Positions 9,558 to 16,942 of a stretch of DNA of 64,000 nucleotides are shown piece after piece. Source of the DNA: Pedobacter sp. B4-66 (GTDB lineage: Bacteria > Bacteroidota > Bacteroidia > Sphingobacteriales > Sphingobacteriaceae). The notes below the pieces were generated by a model that was not told where the DNA came from, did no database searches, and was given only the letters and a program-made list of their open reading frames with translations. The translations under genes were made by a program, and so were the position numbers. The DNA is taken from positions 62,001 through 126,000 of the forward strand of contig NZ_JAFVME010000004.1 of the NCBI RefSeq assembly GCF_018492665.1, given 5' to 3'. Numbering within the stretch: the stretch's first letter is position 1; every line of letters starts with the position of its first letter.

Positions 9558-9868
9558 TTTGCTGCTACGGTTTCTGTTGTTGCAGCCTCAGTAGTTGTAG
9601 GCTTTTCAATTTCGGACACTTGCTCTGTTGAATCCATTTCCTCTTGTATTTCAGGATCAAGTTCTACACAACCTTCCTTATCCTTTTTTGCAAAAATGAT
9701 GGGATAGATGAGCATCAAGGCACCGGCAATAAATAAAATGCCTGCTAATGACAACATATAATTACTTGATTCCATTTTATTCACACTCATCACCCTATAA
9801 GCAATAAGTGCCAGTACGCCGAGTATAAAGGCAATTACTGCTTTCTGAAGTTTTAGCGTTTTAATCAT
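9536..9868 (-). CDS. Small two-TM membrane protein with acidic Thr/Ala-rich tail
   Basis: A 110-residue protein with hydrophobic segments at about residues 8-26 and 38-58. The cytosolic tail of about 50 residues is rich in Glu, Thr and Ala (for example TTTEAATTETVAA), so it is low-complexity. It is convergent with the phospholipase gene and shares its terminator. I do not recognise a family with certainty and no function is proposed. Confidence 0.65.
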   Translation of the reverse strand: MIKTLKLQKAVIAFILGVLALIAYRVMSVNKMESSNYMLSLAGILFIAGALMLIYPIIFAKKDKEGCVELDPEIQEEMDSTEQVSEIEKPTTTEAATTETVAAKEKMGEV

Positions 9869-10036
9869 GACCAGAGGGTATTAAAATAGTTTTAAGTAAT
9901 TAACAAAAATCAAACCATTCACGTTAATTACTGGTTGGACAACGCAAACATCATTCAAAACAACATCAACTTATTACTTTCCAGTTAACTCTTATGGCCA
10001 TATTTTTAATAAGGCTAAATTATTTTCAACAAATAC

Positions 10037-10083
10037 TTGCGCAACTATATGATTGCATTTATATTTGCAACCATATAGTTGCG
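10037..10083 (+). promoter_or_regulatory. Promoter with two overlapping operators for arsR-SRPBCC
   Basis: A -33 TTG (10037-10039) and a -7 TATATTTG (10060-10067) are separated by 20 bases. Two similar 16-base dyads, GCAACTATATGATTGC (10041-10056) and GCAACCATATAGTTGC (10067-10082), sit inside and just after the promoter. Seen another way, CGCAACTATATG (10040-10051) and CATATAGTTGCG (10072-10083) form a perfect 12-base inverted repeat. This is the arrangement expected for autorepression by the ArsR protein encoded three bases downstream. Confidence 0.75.
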
Positions 10084-10085
10084 AA

Positions 10086-10427
10086 ATGATAACAAGAAGA
10101 GACGTATTCCAAGCCATAGCTGACCCTACCAGAAGAGAAATTATTCAAAGAATAGCACAAGAACCTTTGAATTTAAATGCAGTGGCCGAAGCTTTTGACA
10201 TTAGTCGACAGGCTGTTTCTAAACATATACAGATCCTCACAGAATGCGGATTAGTAGTAATTAAGCAGAAAGGTCGTGAACGATTTTGTGAACCTCAACT
10301 TGACAAGTTAAATGAAGTAGCTGATTGGGTTGAGCAATCCAGAAAACAATGGGTTAACAAATTTGAAAAACTAGACAACTACTTAAAAACAATACAAACT
10401 AAAGAGAAAGAAAATGGAACAATCTAA
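10086..10427 (+). CDS. ArsR-family winged-helix repressor
   Basis: A 113-residue ArsR/SmtB-type regulator. The helix-turn-helix is seen as LNAVAEAFDISRQAVSKHIQILTE split over residues 35-58, followed by the beta wing (VVIKQKGRERFCEP). No CxC metal site is present, which matches the subgroup that pairs with SRPBCC proteins. I chose the ATG at 10086 over the in-frame ATG at 10053, because the latter lies inside the promoter and operator, upstream of the predicted transcription start. The 3' end overlaps the SRPBCC gene by 14 bases. Confidence 0.9.
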   Translation: MITRRDVFQAIADPTRREIIQRIAQEPLNLNAVAEAFDISRQAVSKHIQILTECGLVVIKQKGRERFCEPQLDKLNEVADWVEQSRKQWVNKFEKLDNYLKTIQTKEKENGTI

Positions 10428-10899
10428 AAAAGAACTTCTTATTACGCATCTTTTTGATGCACCACGTGAACTTGTATTTGAAGCTTGGACAGATCATGAA
10501 CAATTAAAACACTGGTATGCACCGGATGGTTGTACTATCGAGTTCAAACATATTAACGTAATACCAGGCGGAACCTTCCATTCCTGTATTCAGGATCCTA
10601 TCCATGGGGAATGCTGGATCAAGGGCATTTATAAGGAAGTTACTTATGCAGAAAAACTCGTTTTCTCTATGATTCTCACCAATGAGCAAGGTGATTCAGT
10701 AGAATCCATCGCCGCCGGAAAACCAGAAGACTGGCCAAAAGAAACAATTACCACCGTCACATTCACTTCGATTGGAGATCAGACAAAATTGGCTATTCAT
10801 CAAACTGTATCCGAAGAGGATGCTAAACAAACAGGGGCTTATCAGAGCTGGATCAAAATGTTTAATAAACTAAATAACCTGTTCACCGTTAAAAGTTAA
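10414..10899 (+). CDS. SRPBCC/AHSA1-like domain protein
   Basis: A 161-residue START-like helix-grip protein of the activator-of-Hsp90-ATPase-homologue (AHSA1-like) type. Motifs: THLFDAPRELVFEAWTDHEQ at the start, then HWYAPDGC, and a C-terminal helix with SWIKMFNKL. These proteins bind hydrophobic ligands and in bacteria are commonly co-transcribed with an ArsR regulator, as here with a 14-base overlap. It may be the ligand-handling partner of the regulated response; the ligand is unknown. Confidence 0.88.
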   Translation: MEQSKKELLITHLFDAPRELVFEAWTDHEQLKHWYAPDGCTIEFKHINVIPGGTFHSCIQDPIHGECWIKGIYKEVTYAEKLVFSMILTNEQGDSVESIAAGKPEDWPKETITTVTFTSIGDQTKLAIHQTVSEEDAKQTGAYQSWIKMFNKLNNLFTVKS

Positions 10900-11040
10900 G
10901 AGTTCCCTTTGTACAACTATTTTGTCCTTATGTATCAACAATTATCTAGTTATAACATTTAGCTGTCACATTGCCAACATAAACACCTATTTATCACGAC
11001 AATAGACATTATTATGTGTATCTTGTGCGTTATTCAAAAT

Positions 11041-11310
11041 ATGAGCGAAATTACAGACGAAACGCAAGTCGGAACTAACGACAAAAAGAAACTGGCTTTT
11101 GAAGAAAAGCTTCAGGAAATTGATAATAAATACTCGAGATGGTTTGGTACAAAAAATAATCCATTTACCGGTGCTCCTGATAAAATCAACAACTATTTCC
11201 GTTATTTCTATACCGCTGAAGGCGATATTCAACTTTATCTAAAAGATGGATTACCTCTTGAAATAGGTAAGGATTGCAGAAATGCTTTTAAAGCAGTTTT
11301 TAATAACTAA
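11041..11310 (+). CDS. Small hypothetical protein
   Basis: An 89-residue soluble, charged protein beginning MSEITDETQVG. An in-frame ATG at 11014 would add nine residues with two Cys that do not fit the rest; the start at 11041 is preferred because a -7-like TATCTTG lies between the two. The middle contains KYSRWFGTKNNPFTG and a compact aromatic stretch (NNYFRYFYTAEGDIQLYL). I do not recognise the family. The composition is that of a real protein, and it stands alone between the SRPBCC gene and a gene remnant. Confidence 0.5.
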   Translation: MSEITDETQVGTNDKKKLAFEEKLQEIDNKYSRWFGTKNNPFTGAPDKINNYFRYFYTAEGDIQLYLKDGLPLEIGKDCRNAFKAVFNN

Positions 11311-11335
11311 TACTGCTAAATTCCAATTCTCGACT

Positions 11336-11464
11336 TTATTTTTTTAAAGCCGATATAATAAGAAAAATAGGTCTACGCAACTCAACTTGCATTCCAGGAA
11401 TAGTCTTTAAAGATATTTCATCCGGCTCTGGCTCAACCAGGGCCGTTATTTCAAACCCACTTTT
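11336..11464 (-). pseudogene. C-terminal remnant of a class I SAM methyltransferase
   Basis: The reverse strand reads 42 codons from 11464 to a TAA at 11338-11336. The frame contains GFEITALVEPEPDE and ELRRPIFLIISALKK, the usual C-terminal signature of a family of class I SAM-dependent methyltransferases. Directly upstream in frame is a TAG (11467-11465), and another TAA follows within about 70 bases. No SAM-binding N-terminus is present before the FKBP promoter. This is therefore a decayed gene end and not an intact gene. Confidence 0.6.
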
Positions 11465-11588
11465 CTATAAAAAATCTATTCCAACATTTTTCACAGCAGG
11501 TGATAAATATCGACATGCGTACTGAAAAACAGACAGTTAATTTTGCTAAACCGACTTATTAACTTCATGCATTGATTAAAAAATAAAT

Positions 11589-11596
11589 TATATTTG
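11589..11596 (+). promoter_or_regulatory. -7 element immediately before FKBP gene
   Basis: TATATTTG ends only six bases before the ATG at 11603, so the transcript would be leaderless or nearly so if this is the active promoter. The -33 region is weak: a TTG at 11572-11574 is only 14 bases away. Confidence 0.4.
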
Positions 11597-11602
11597 TTTA
11601 TC

Positions 11603-12094
11603 ATGACCAAATTAAAACATTTATTCCTACTAGTTTGTATTGCGGGATGCCTTACAGCTTGCGAAAAAGATTTCCCTGTAGACAACCATGATCCCATTGC
11701 TCAGTTTACAACTGACACAAATGCGATTAGAGCTTTTGTCACTAAAAATAATATTGTCACTAAAAAAGACAATGAATTTGGAGTCTTTTATCAAATCATT
11801 GAACCTGGCACCGGAAATATAGAATATAAATACAACACACAGGTAACCGCAAATTATACTGGAAAACTATTAGATGGAACACTATTTGAAACCAAGAATG
11901 GTGCAGTCTTTACACTGGGTGGTTTGATTGGAGGGTGGCAAATTGGTATTCCGTTAATTCAAAAGGGTGGTAAGATCCGTTTATTAATCCCTTCTTTTTA
12001 TGCCTACGGAAATGTAAAAAATGGCCCTGTTCCTGCAAACTCAGTACTAGACTTCACCATAGAAATCACTGACTTGCAACAAGCAACAAACTAA
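11603..12094 (+). CDS. FKBP-type peptidyl-prolyl isomerase lipoprotein
   Basis: A 163-residue lipoprotein: signal peptide with lipobox LTAC (Cys20), a linker, and an FKBP domain from about residue 75 to the end. Domain motifs include NYTGKLLDGTLFETKNG, IGGWQIGIPLIQKGGKIRLL and SFYAYG. It should catalyse Xaa-Pro isomerisation in the periplasm or at the outer-membrane inner face. The TTG at 11594 lies inside the -7 element, so the ATG at 11603 is the start. A terminator follows at 12120. Confidence 0.88.
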   Translation: MTKLKHLFLLVCIAGCLTACEKDFPVDNHDPIAQFTTDTNAIRAFVTKNNIVTKKDNEFGVFYQIIEPGTGNIEYKYNTQVTANYTGKLLDGTLFETKNGAVFTLGGLIGGWQIGIPLIQKGGKIRLLIPSFYAYGNVKNGPVPANSVLDFTIEITDLQQATN

Positions 12095-12119
12095 TTTCAC
12101 AGATATTCCAAGTAAAAAA

Positions 12120-12143
12120 GGGAGGCAATAGCCTCCTTTTTTT
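12120..12143 (+). terminator. Rho-independent terminator of the FKBP gene
   Basis: GGGAGGC-aata-GCCTCC followed by seven T. It lies 26 bases after the FKBP stop codon. Confidence 0.85.
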
Positions 12144-12184
12144 ATGAATAGATTTGCCATAATACTGTCATTTGAAAAATAACT

Positions 12185-12370
12185 TAGTGTATTTATTACA
12201 CTATGTAAAAATAATCCTTACATTTGTATTGTTAATACAGCGCAGCTGATTAGTAAAAAGATTAAAACAGGCAATGGTGCGATTATTGTCTTAAAGAAAA
12301 AGATCCCGTTCATACTGGGTTTATATTTGGTTAAAAAGAGGTAGTGCTTGGATAAGACTACCTTTTTTTT
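12185..12370 (+). ncRNA. Possible small RNA unit with operator and terminator
   Basis: TAGTGTA-tttat-TACACTA (12185-12203) is a perfect 7+7 palindrome placed where the -33 box would be. TACATTTG (12219-12226) is a good -7 element. A hairpin GGTAGT/ACTACC with eight T follows at 12340-12370. No ORF of note lies between, so a transcript of roughly 140 nt from about 12233 is possible. The hairpin can also terminate the convergent minus-strand gene ending at 12387, which weakens the case. Confidence 0.35.
12340..12370. terminator. Bidirectional terminator
   Basis: Stem GGTAGT (12340-12345) with ACTACC (12357-12362), T8 on the plus side and TCTTTTT on the minus side. It serves the minus-strand gene ending at 12387 and any plus-strand transcript. 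Confidence 0.7.
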
Positions 12371-12386
12371 GTGCCTTATTTTAGGG

Positions 12387-13109
12387 TTAATCCTTCTTTT
12401 CTTTGAAAGCTTTTAAATCCGACTTAATCTTCAGCATCAAATTATAATCTGATACACCCAATAGCTTTTCTTTAGTAGGTCTGTATTGCTCTATGAATAA
12501 ATCAAGAGAATCGCCTTCCAGTTTAGTAAGAGATGAAATAAAAGACCTTCCAAACCTTAAATCTATATAAGCCTGTTTTTCGTCTTCATAGAGTCTTTTC
12601 TTTAATTTATTCTGCACATCATTTTTTCGTCCTAATAATCTGGCCAGTTGCAACACATCAATCTTTACAAATTCAAACCGACCTCTTGGCTGATAAGAAT
12701 TTATAAAAACATCCTTAAACCCAATAGGCCGATAATTAAACTCCTTTGCAAAATCTTTTCTTAGCTTTAGTGAATCTGCTTTATGATCTCGTTGACCGGA
12801 AATAACTACTTCTTTAAGATTTATAGCGGTTGGATTAAGAAAAACTGTCATTAAAGGCAATTTCCAATCCTTTACAAGAACATATTTCAGATCGTAACCT
12901 AATCCTGAGAACCATATCGTATCTGTTGTCGAAACAATTAGCGTAAAATCCCCCTTAGGACTACTCATTTTTTGTGTGTGATTCAACTGTATCAAAATAC
13001 CTTCAAGCGGACGTTCGGTTTGGGCATCTACAACCTTACCTTTTATTAGTTGCCCGCTAACACACAGACTTAACAGCATGAATAACAAAAAGATGGAAGC
13101 TTTCAGCAT
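12387..13109 (-). CDS. Exported protein with carboxypeptidase-regulatory-like domain
   Basis: A 240-residue protein with a signal peptide (MLKASIFLLFMLLSLCVSGQ). Residues 22-100 form a CarboxypepD_reg-like beta domain (IKGKVVDAQTERPLEGILIQL, ending in LKEVVISGQ), the module that precedes TonB receptor plugs. Here no receptor follows: the rest is a 140-residue charged helical region (KLRKDFAKEFNYRP, LLGRKNDVQNKLKKRLYEDE). Such stand-alone proteins are frequent in Bacteroidota and are surface or periplasmic; their role is unknown. Single gene with its own terminator. Confidence 0.75.
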   Translation of the reverse strand: MLKASIFLLFMLLSLCVSGQLIKGKVVDAQTERPLEGILIQLNHTQKMSSPKGDFTLIVSTTDTIWFSGLGYDLKYVLVKDWKLPLMTVFLNPTAINLKEVVISGQRDHKADSLKLRKDFAKEFNYRPIGFKDVFINSYQPRGRFEFVKIDVLQLARLLGRKNDVQNKLKKRLYEDEKQAYIDLRFGRSFISSLTKLEGDSLDLFIEQYRPTKEKLLGVSDYNLMLKIKSDLKAFKEKKD

Positions 13110-13218
13110 TAGATTTTGTATGGATAAACTAAGCTAGCATATTCCCATGAGGCTAATAAAATTTTAACAGTATTTAACTGATGACAATTCCATGATAAAT
13201 AAATATTTAAATATTTAT

Positions 13219-13281
13219 TACATTTGTAGCCGAGAGCGTTAATTTAAAGGGGGTAAGTCGAAAGGCCTATCCCCTTTTCTT
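13219..13281 (+). ncRNA. Very short orphan transcript ending in a strong terminator
   Basis: TACATTTG (13219-13226) is a good -7 element. About 20 bases later a strong hairpin begins: GGGGGTA (13249-13255) pairs with TATCCCC (13268-13274), with GTC-GAAA-GGC capping it (a GNRA tetraloop), followed by TTTTCTT. No gene precedes the hairpin on the plus strand and no minus-strand gene ends there, so it terminates something that starts at about 13232. The RNA would be about 50 nt. No -33 box is obvious. Confidence 0.45.
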
Positions 13282-13330
13282 ATTTAAGACCTTTTCTGGT
13301 TGTCGATCAAACTCATTTAATTTTTCTTTT

Positions 13331-13360
13331 CCAGTTCGTCGAATCCTTTTGACCGTTCGT
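13331..13360 (+). promoter_or_regulatory. LytTR-type direct repeat upstream of GIN-domain gene
   Basis: CCAGTTCGT (13331-13339) and ACCGTTCGT (13352-13360) are direct repeats with a 12-base spacer and 21-base period. They fit the published LytTR half-site [TA][AC][CA]GTTN[AG][TG] in all positions except the first base of the left copy. A TATAAA at 13381 follows. Rest of the gap 13110-13466: a short orphan RNA unit at 13219-13281 and otherwise A+T-rich sequence without a gene. Confidence 0.55.
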
Positions 13361-13466
13361 CGTGTATTACACTCTGCTGGTATAAAACAGCTAATCTCTG
13401 TGCAACTTTTCTCTTGCCGCAAGCATCTTATTGACAAACAATTAAGAATCTCAAATACACAAAACC

Positions 13467-14054
13467 ATGAAAACCCTTACAAAAACCTTAATCGCTTCTG
13501 CATTAACAGGAATCATTTTAACATCTTCAACAATTGCCACCTTTGCAGCAATTCCGAGCCACAAACTAGTATCTTTTAAAACAGGTACATTAACCTTTAA
13601 TAAGGTTACTATAAGTGGTAATGTAAAAGTTATTTTAGTTAAAGGCCAGGAAGAAGAAATTAGAATTGATGAATATTACAATACATCGAAAACTACCATC
13701 ACCAGAAAAGGTTACACTTTATTAATCAATTCAACCGAAAAACACCCTGTAATCATTACCGTAACAGTAAAAGATTTGAATAGGATTCAGGCATTTGGCA
13801 ATGCGTCGGTAGTTACAAAAGGCACTCTCAATCTAACATATCTTCAAATCTTTTTAAATGACAATGCCACTGCTGATATTAAAACTAATGCAAACAGCAT
13901 GTACACCATTCTAAAAGATGCATCGACACTAAAATTAAGTGGAACAGCCGATTCACACGCTTATATAGCCAATAATATGGGAAATATAAATTTTGAAGAC
14001 TTTGTATGCCAGAAAACCGATAAGCTTACTACAGAGCAAATCGCGTCCAAATAG
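13467..14054 (+). CDS. Exported GIN-domain (DUF2807-like) protein
   Basis: A 195-residue protein with a signal peptide (cleavage near Ala-Ala at 27-28). It is followed by a repetitive right-handed beta structure typical of GIN-domain auto-transporter-adhesin-head-like proteins: VTISGNVKVILVKGQEEEI, then regularly spaced FGNASVVTKG, LNDNATADI, LKDASTLKLSG. These proteins are secreted or surface-bound, and their ligand is unknown. It has a long upstream region with a LytTR-type site, so it may be induced by a LytTR response regulator. It is convergent with the SGNH hydrolase 16 bases away. Confidence 0.8.
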   Translation: MKTLTKTLIASALTGIILTSSTIATFAAIPSHKLVSFKTGTLTFNKVTISGNVKVILVKGQEEEIRIDEYYNTSKTTITRKGYTLLINSTEKHPVIITVTVKDLNRIQAFGNASVVTKGTLNLTYLQIFLNDNATADIKTNANSMYTILKDASTLKLSGTADSHAYIANNMGNINFEDFVCQKTDKLTTEQIASK

Positions 14055-14070
14055 AAAATACCTCAAGCTT

Positions 14071-14895
14071 TTAGTATTTCTTTATGATTTTAACCAGCAT
14101 ATCAGCAATAATTTGATAGCCTTTATCTGAAGGATGTAAACCATCGTAAGTATTATTGATCGCTTCAGCAGGATAAGGATACTCGTCCGTATCGGGGTTA
14201 AAAGGAATATCTTTAAAATCAGGATAGCTATAATTTTTATAGGCTCCTGTTTGAGGATCTTTTAACCTCTTAAACTTTACTAAAGTTTTGAGGTCCATCC
14301 CACTCTTATTGTAAAGATCTACTATTTTGAAGTGTTCATAATCGCCAATATTATTAACGGCATCAGCAAATTGAGATAGCATTTGTCCATTTTTGTCTTT
14401 GTACGAACCCCAGGCATTGTTATGACTGTCGCCTATATATACGAAATCTACCCGTTGCATAGGAGTAATCAGAACAATTTTAGCATCAGGATTAAGGTGC
14501 TTAAGTTTATTAATTATAATGCGGTAGGACCCATAAACAGTTTTGAGACCAGTGTTGTTAATGTAATCACTAAGAGTTCCCAAAGGTTGTCCAGACCACC
14601 AATCATTTGTCCCTAAAAAAACTGAATACACATCAGATTTTTGAATACCCAGATTCTCTATTTCTTTTGCTATGCCAACAGCAGTCCAACCATTATGACC
14701 TTGGTTAGTGAATTTAACATTAGGCAATTCCTTTACCACTCTACTCATATAACCACTTGTAATTCGATTACCGGTTTCATCCTGATGATCATTCAAATAA
14801 GTAATAGAGTCGCCAATGGCTGTCCATGTAGTTTCTTTTTTGGTAAAGGATGCGAGGGTACAAACAAGAACAAACAGCAATAATATTCTTTTCAT
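14071..14895 (-). CDS. Exported SGNH/GDSL hydrolase
   Basis: A 274-residue secreted esterase of the SGNH fold. Block I with the nucleophile Ser is AIGDSITYLND, block III is FLGTNDWW (Gly-Thr-Asn-Asp), and block V with Asp and His is YDGLHPSDKGYQ. The N-terminus (MKRILLLFVLVCTLASF) is a signal peptide; the ATG at 14895 is preferred over the one six codons upstream. Substrates are probably acyl or acetyl esters on glycans or lipids, not determinable here. Single gene. Confidence 0.87.
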   Translation of the reverse strand: MKRILLLFVLVCTLASFTKKETTWTAIGDSITYLNDHQDETGNRITSGYMSRVVKELPNVKFTNQGHNGWTAVGIAKEIENLGIQKSDVYSVFLGTNDWWSGQPLGTLSDYINNTGLKTVYGSYRIIINKLKHLNPDAKIVLITPMQRVDFVYIGDSHNNAWGSYKDKNGQMLSQFADAVNNIGDYEHFKIVDLYNKSGMDLKTLVKFKRLKDPQTGAYKNYSYPDFKDIPFNPDTDEYPYPAEAINNTYDGLHPSDKGYQIIADMLVKIIKKY

Positions 14896-15060
14896 TTGGT
14901 TACAAATTAGCATTTACTATCTAGTAAACATAAGAATAAAATACCATGCAATTTACCTCACTACGCTTCTTTTATAAACGGTTTTCACAAACAAAATGGG
15001 CTTATCTAGTCGGCCAGACCTTACCAGGTAATTTATGATGATTAAAAATAACATATCTTT

Positions 15061-15867
15061 TTATTTTACAATACCTGCGAAACGCTGGTAGAACACTGTT
15101 GGACTATTTTCATTTTTAGGAGCATACTTGCCTGCAATAATAGGAATGTAAATCACCCTTCTACGGCTCTGTTCACCTATTACAGACGATTGTGCCACAC
15201 GATGCCATAACCTTCCATCATGAATAGTAAGATCACCTACCTCAGGCACAACTGCGATTTCCTCTGCATCTTCATCATGATCAAGAAAGTACTTCTTTCT
15301 AAAAAGCATTTGATAAAGTCCTTGCTTGTGCGTTCCGGGAATTATCCTTAGTCCACCATTCTCGGGCTCCAGGTTATTTAGGTGTATCCCTACATTAAGC
15401 ATCGGGTTTAACTTTTGTCCATAAAAAACATCTCTCAACCCATCTGTATGCCATCCCATTTTGGTGAATTTACTATCAGGTCCATTTACATAATGATTAA
15501 AAACCATCCCATCTTTTTCACTTTCACCAAGTCTGGCTCCAGCACCCGCAAGTTCAAGTAATCCGTTTAATCTTGGGTCAAGCAGAAGACCACTAAAGGT
15601 TGAATGATGTTGATTAATAAATGCAAAACGCTGCACAATAGAAGAACCATCAAGATCACGACCGTACTTAATTGGGACGCCATTAATCTTGTTTACATCT
15701 TTTTCTAACCATTTTTTTTGCACCTCAAGAGATGCATCTATAATTGATTTTACAGTTTCGGGTGTAATGAAATTTTTGAAATGGATAAAGCCATTTGCGT
15801 TAAAAAAGTTTTTTTGCTCAGCGGTTAAAGTTTCAGCTAATGAAAACTTTGGATATGAAGTTGCCAT
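15061..15867 (-). CDS. Phytanoyl-CoA dioxygenase (PhyH) family protein
   Basis: A 268-residue Fe(II)/2-oxoglutarate-dependent oxygenase. The metal-binding HxD is in MGWHTDGLRD, the distal His in IHDGRLWHRVAQ, and the 2-oxoglutarate-binding Arg lies in the following SRRRVIY. It has no signal peptide and is cytosolic. The substrate is unknown: bacterial PhyH proteins hydroxylate lipids, amino acids or natural products. It is a single gene preceded by an unusually long leader with hairpins (about 15870-16050). Confidence 0.87.
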   Translation of the reverse strand: MATSYPKFSLAETLTAEQKNFFNANGFIHFKNFITPETVKSIIDASLEVQKKWLEKDVNKINGVPIKYGRDLDGSSIVQRFAFINQHHSTFSGLLLDPRLNGLLELAGAGARLGESEKDGMVFNHYVNGPDSKFTKMGWHTDGLRDVFYGQKLNPMLNVGIHLNNLEPENGGLRIIPGTHKQGLYQMLFRKKYFLDHDEDAEEIAVVPEVGDLTIHDGRLWHRVAQSSVIGEQSRRRVIYIPIIAGKYAPKNENSPTVFYQRFAGIVK

Positions 15868-15956
15868 AGGTCTATTTTATAAAAAATTAAAAGAAGGTAT
15901 TATTTGAAATCAGAGGTTGGATCTGGAAGATCCTAAGAAATTAACAGCAACAACAC

Positions 15957-16065
15957 TGCATGGGCTTCATCATCTGAAGCATTGCCATGGAGCGATTTAG
16001 TGAATAGTTGTTATCTGTCTTAATAGACATAGTCTATATGTTTAGTAGTTTATTTTACAAACATA
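15957..16065 (-). promoter_or_regulatory. Promoter and structured leader of the PhyH gene
   Basis: On the minus strand TATGTTTG (16065-16058) matches the -7 element, with TTG 17 bases further upstream. The start codon is about 180 bases downstream. In between are the palindrome ATAGAC-ata-GTCTAT (16023-16037), an alternative TGTCT-taat-AGACA, and a hairpin GCTTCA-tcatc-TGAAGC enclosed by CATGG/CCATG (about 15959-15989). A regulated leader is possible. The rest of the gap is A+T-rich and shows no gene. Confidence 0.35.
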
Positions 16066-16119
16066 CAAAATATGTTGAATACCAAGCATTTATTTTAAAA
16101 AATATTTTCTTATGCTAAT

Positions 16120-16899
16120 TTATTTAATCTTATAGATCCCAGCGGTAATCTTTTCTATAAGCGATTTGGGCAAAATCCTATTAGCATATGCGGATATAAT
16201 ATTGGTAAAGCCCGGTATCACTTCGGCCTTTTTATTGAACATTGCTTTAACTCCAATTTCTGCTACGACGTTGGCATCCATATTAAATTTCTCTGCAATA
16301 TCATTGATAACCGAAAGCCCTGCCCTCTCGGCAAAGCCTGTACCAACAGGTCCAGGACTGATACAGGTTACTGATACTGATGTATCTTTAAGTTCATACC
16401 TTATTGCCCTACTAAAAGACAAAACATATGATTTAGTTGCTGCATACATTGCCAATGTAGGCACTGCCTGATAAGCGGCTGTGCTGGAAACATTGAGTAC
16501 ATAGCCTTGCTGGTTTCGTTTTAAAAGAGGAAGTAAATGATAAGTAAGCTCTGTAAGTGCTGTGACATTAAGTTGCAACATGTTAAGCTGTTCATCTATT
16601 GAAAGACTGTCAAATTTGCCCCAAACACCAAAACCAGCATTATTAACAAGTACCGACACAGGAAAAGCATTGTCCTTACACCACTCTGCCACTCGCTTAG
16701 CCGCTCCCTGTACAGAAAGATCCATAGCATAGACTTCCACACTAATACCATATTGAGTAGAAAGTTCCGATTTAAGAGCTGAAAGTTCAGGGGCCGACCG
16801 TGCAACAAGCAAGAGGTTATATTTTCTTTTAGCCATAGAAATAGCTATAGACCTTCCAATCCCTTTACTTGCTCCTGTTATTAATGCGTATTGATCCAT
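16120..16899 (-). CDS. Short-chain dehydrogenase/reductase
   Basis: A 259-residue classical SDR. The cofactor motif is TGASKGIG (residues 8-15), NNAGFG follows near 91, the catalytic Ser is in LNVSSTAAYQ, and the YxxxK pair is in YAATKSY. The Arg at position 34 after the second beta strand (VARSAPEL) suggests NADP(H). It resembles the DltE/YqjQ-like group of ketone-reducing SDRs with unknown substrate. Its start is 43 bases from the divergent PAS-domain gene. Confidence 0.88.
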   Translation of the reverse strand: MDQYALITGASKGIGRSIAISMAKRKYNLLLVARSAPELSALKSELSTQYGISVEVYAMDLSVQGAAKRVAEWCKDNAFPVSVLVNNAGFGVWGKFDSLSIDEQLNMLQLNVTALTELTYHLLPLLKRNQQGYVLNVSSTAAYQAVPTLAMYAATKSYVLSFSRAIRYELKDTSVSVTCISPGPVGTGFAERAGLSVINDIAEKFNMDANVVAEIGVKAMFNKKAEVIPGFTNIISAYANRILPKSLIEKITAGIYKIK

Positions 16900-16942
16900 A
16901 AGGCTAAAAGTGTAAATTTACAATAAATCAGCTCTAAATATT

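Noticed and set aside
10053..10085. Upstream ATG for the ArsR gene
   Set aside because: It would place the start codon before the predicted transcription start and inside the operator; MITRRDVFQAIADP at 10086 is the family-typical start.
11491..11697. 68-codon minus-strand frame over the FKBP start
   Set aside because: It is antisense to the FKBP signal peptide and promoter, and out of frame with the methyltransferase remnant.
13349..13579. 76-codon frame overlapping the GIN-domain gene start
   Set aside because: It runs through the LytTR-type site and the signal peptide of the real gene in another frame, with no recognisable product.
16042..16048. TTAGTAG near the PhyH promoter as a further operator
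   Set aside because: Only one half-site is present, with no inverted partner.
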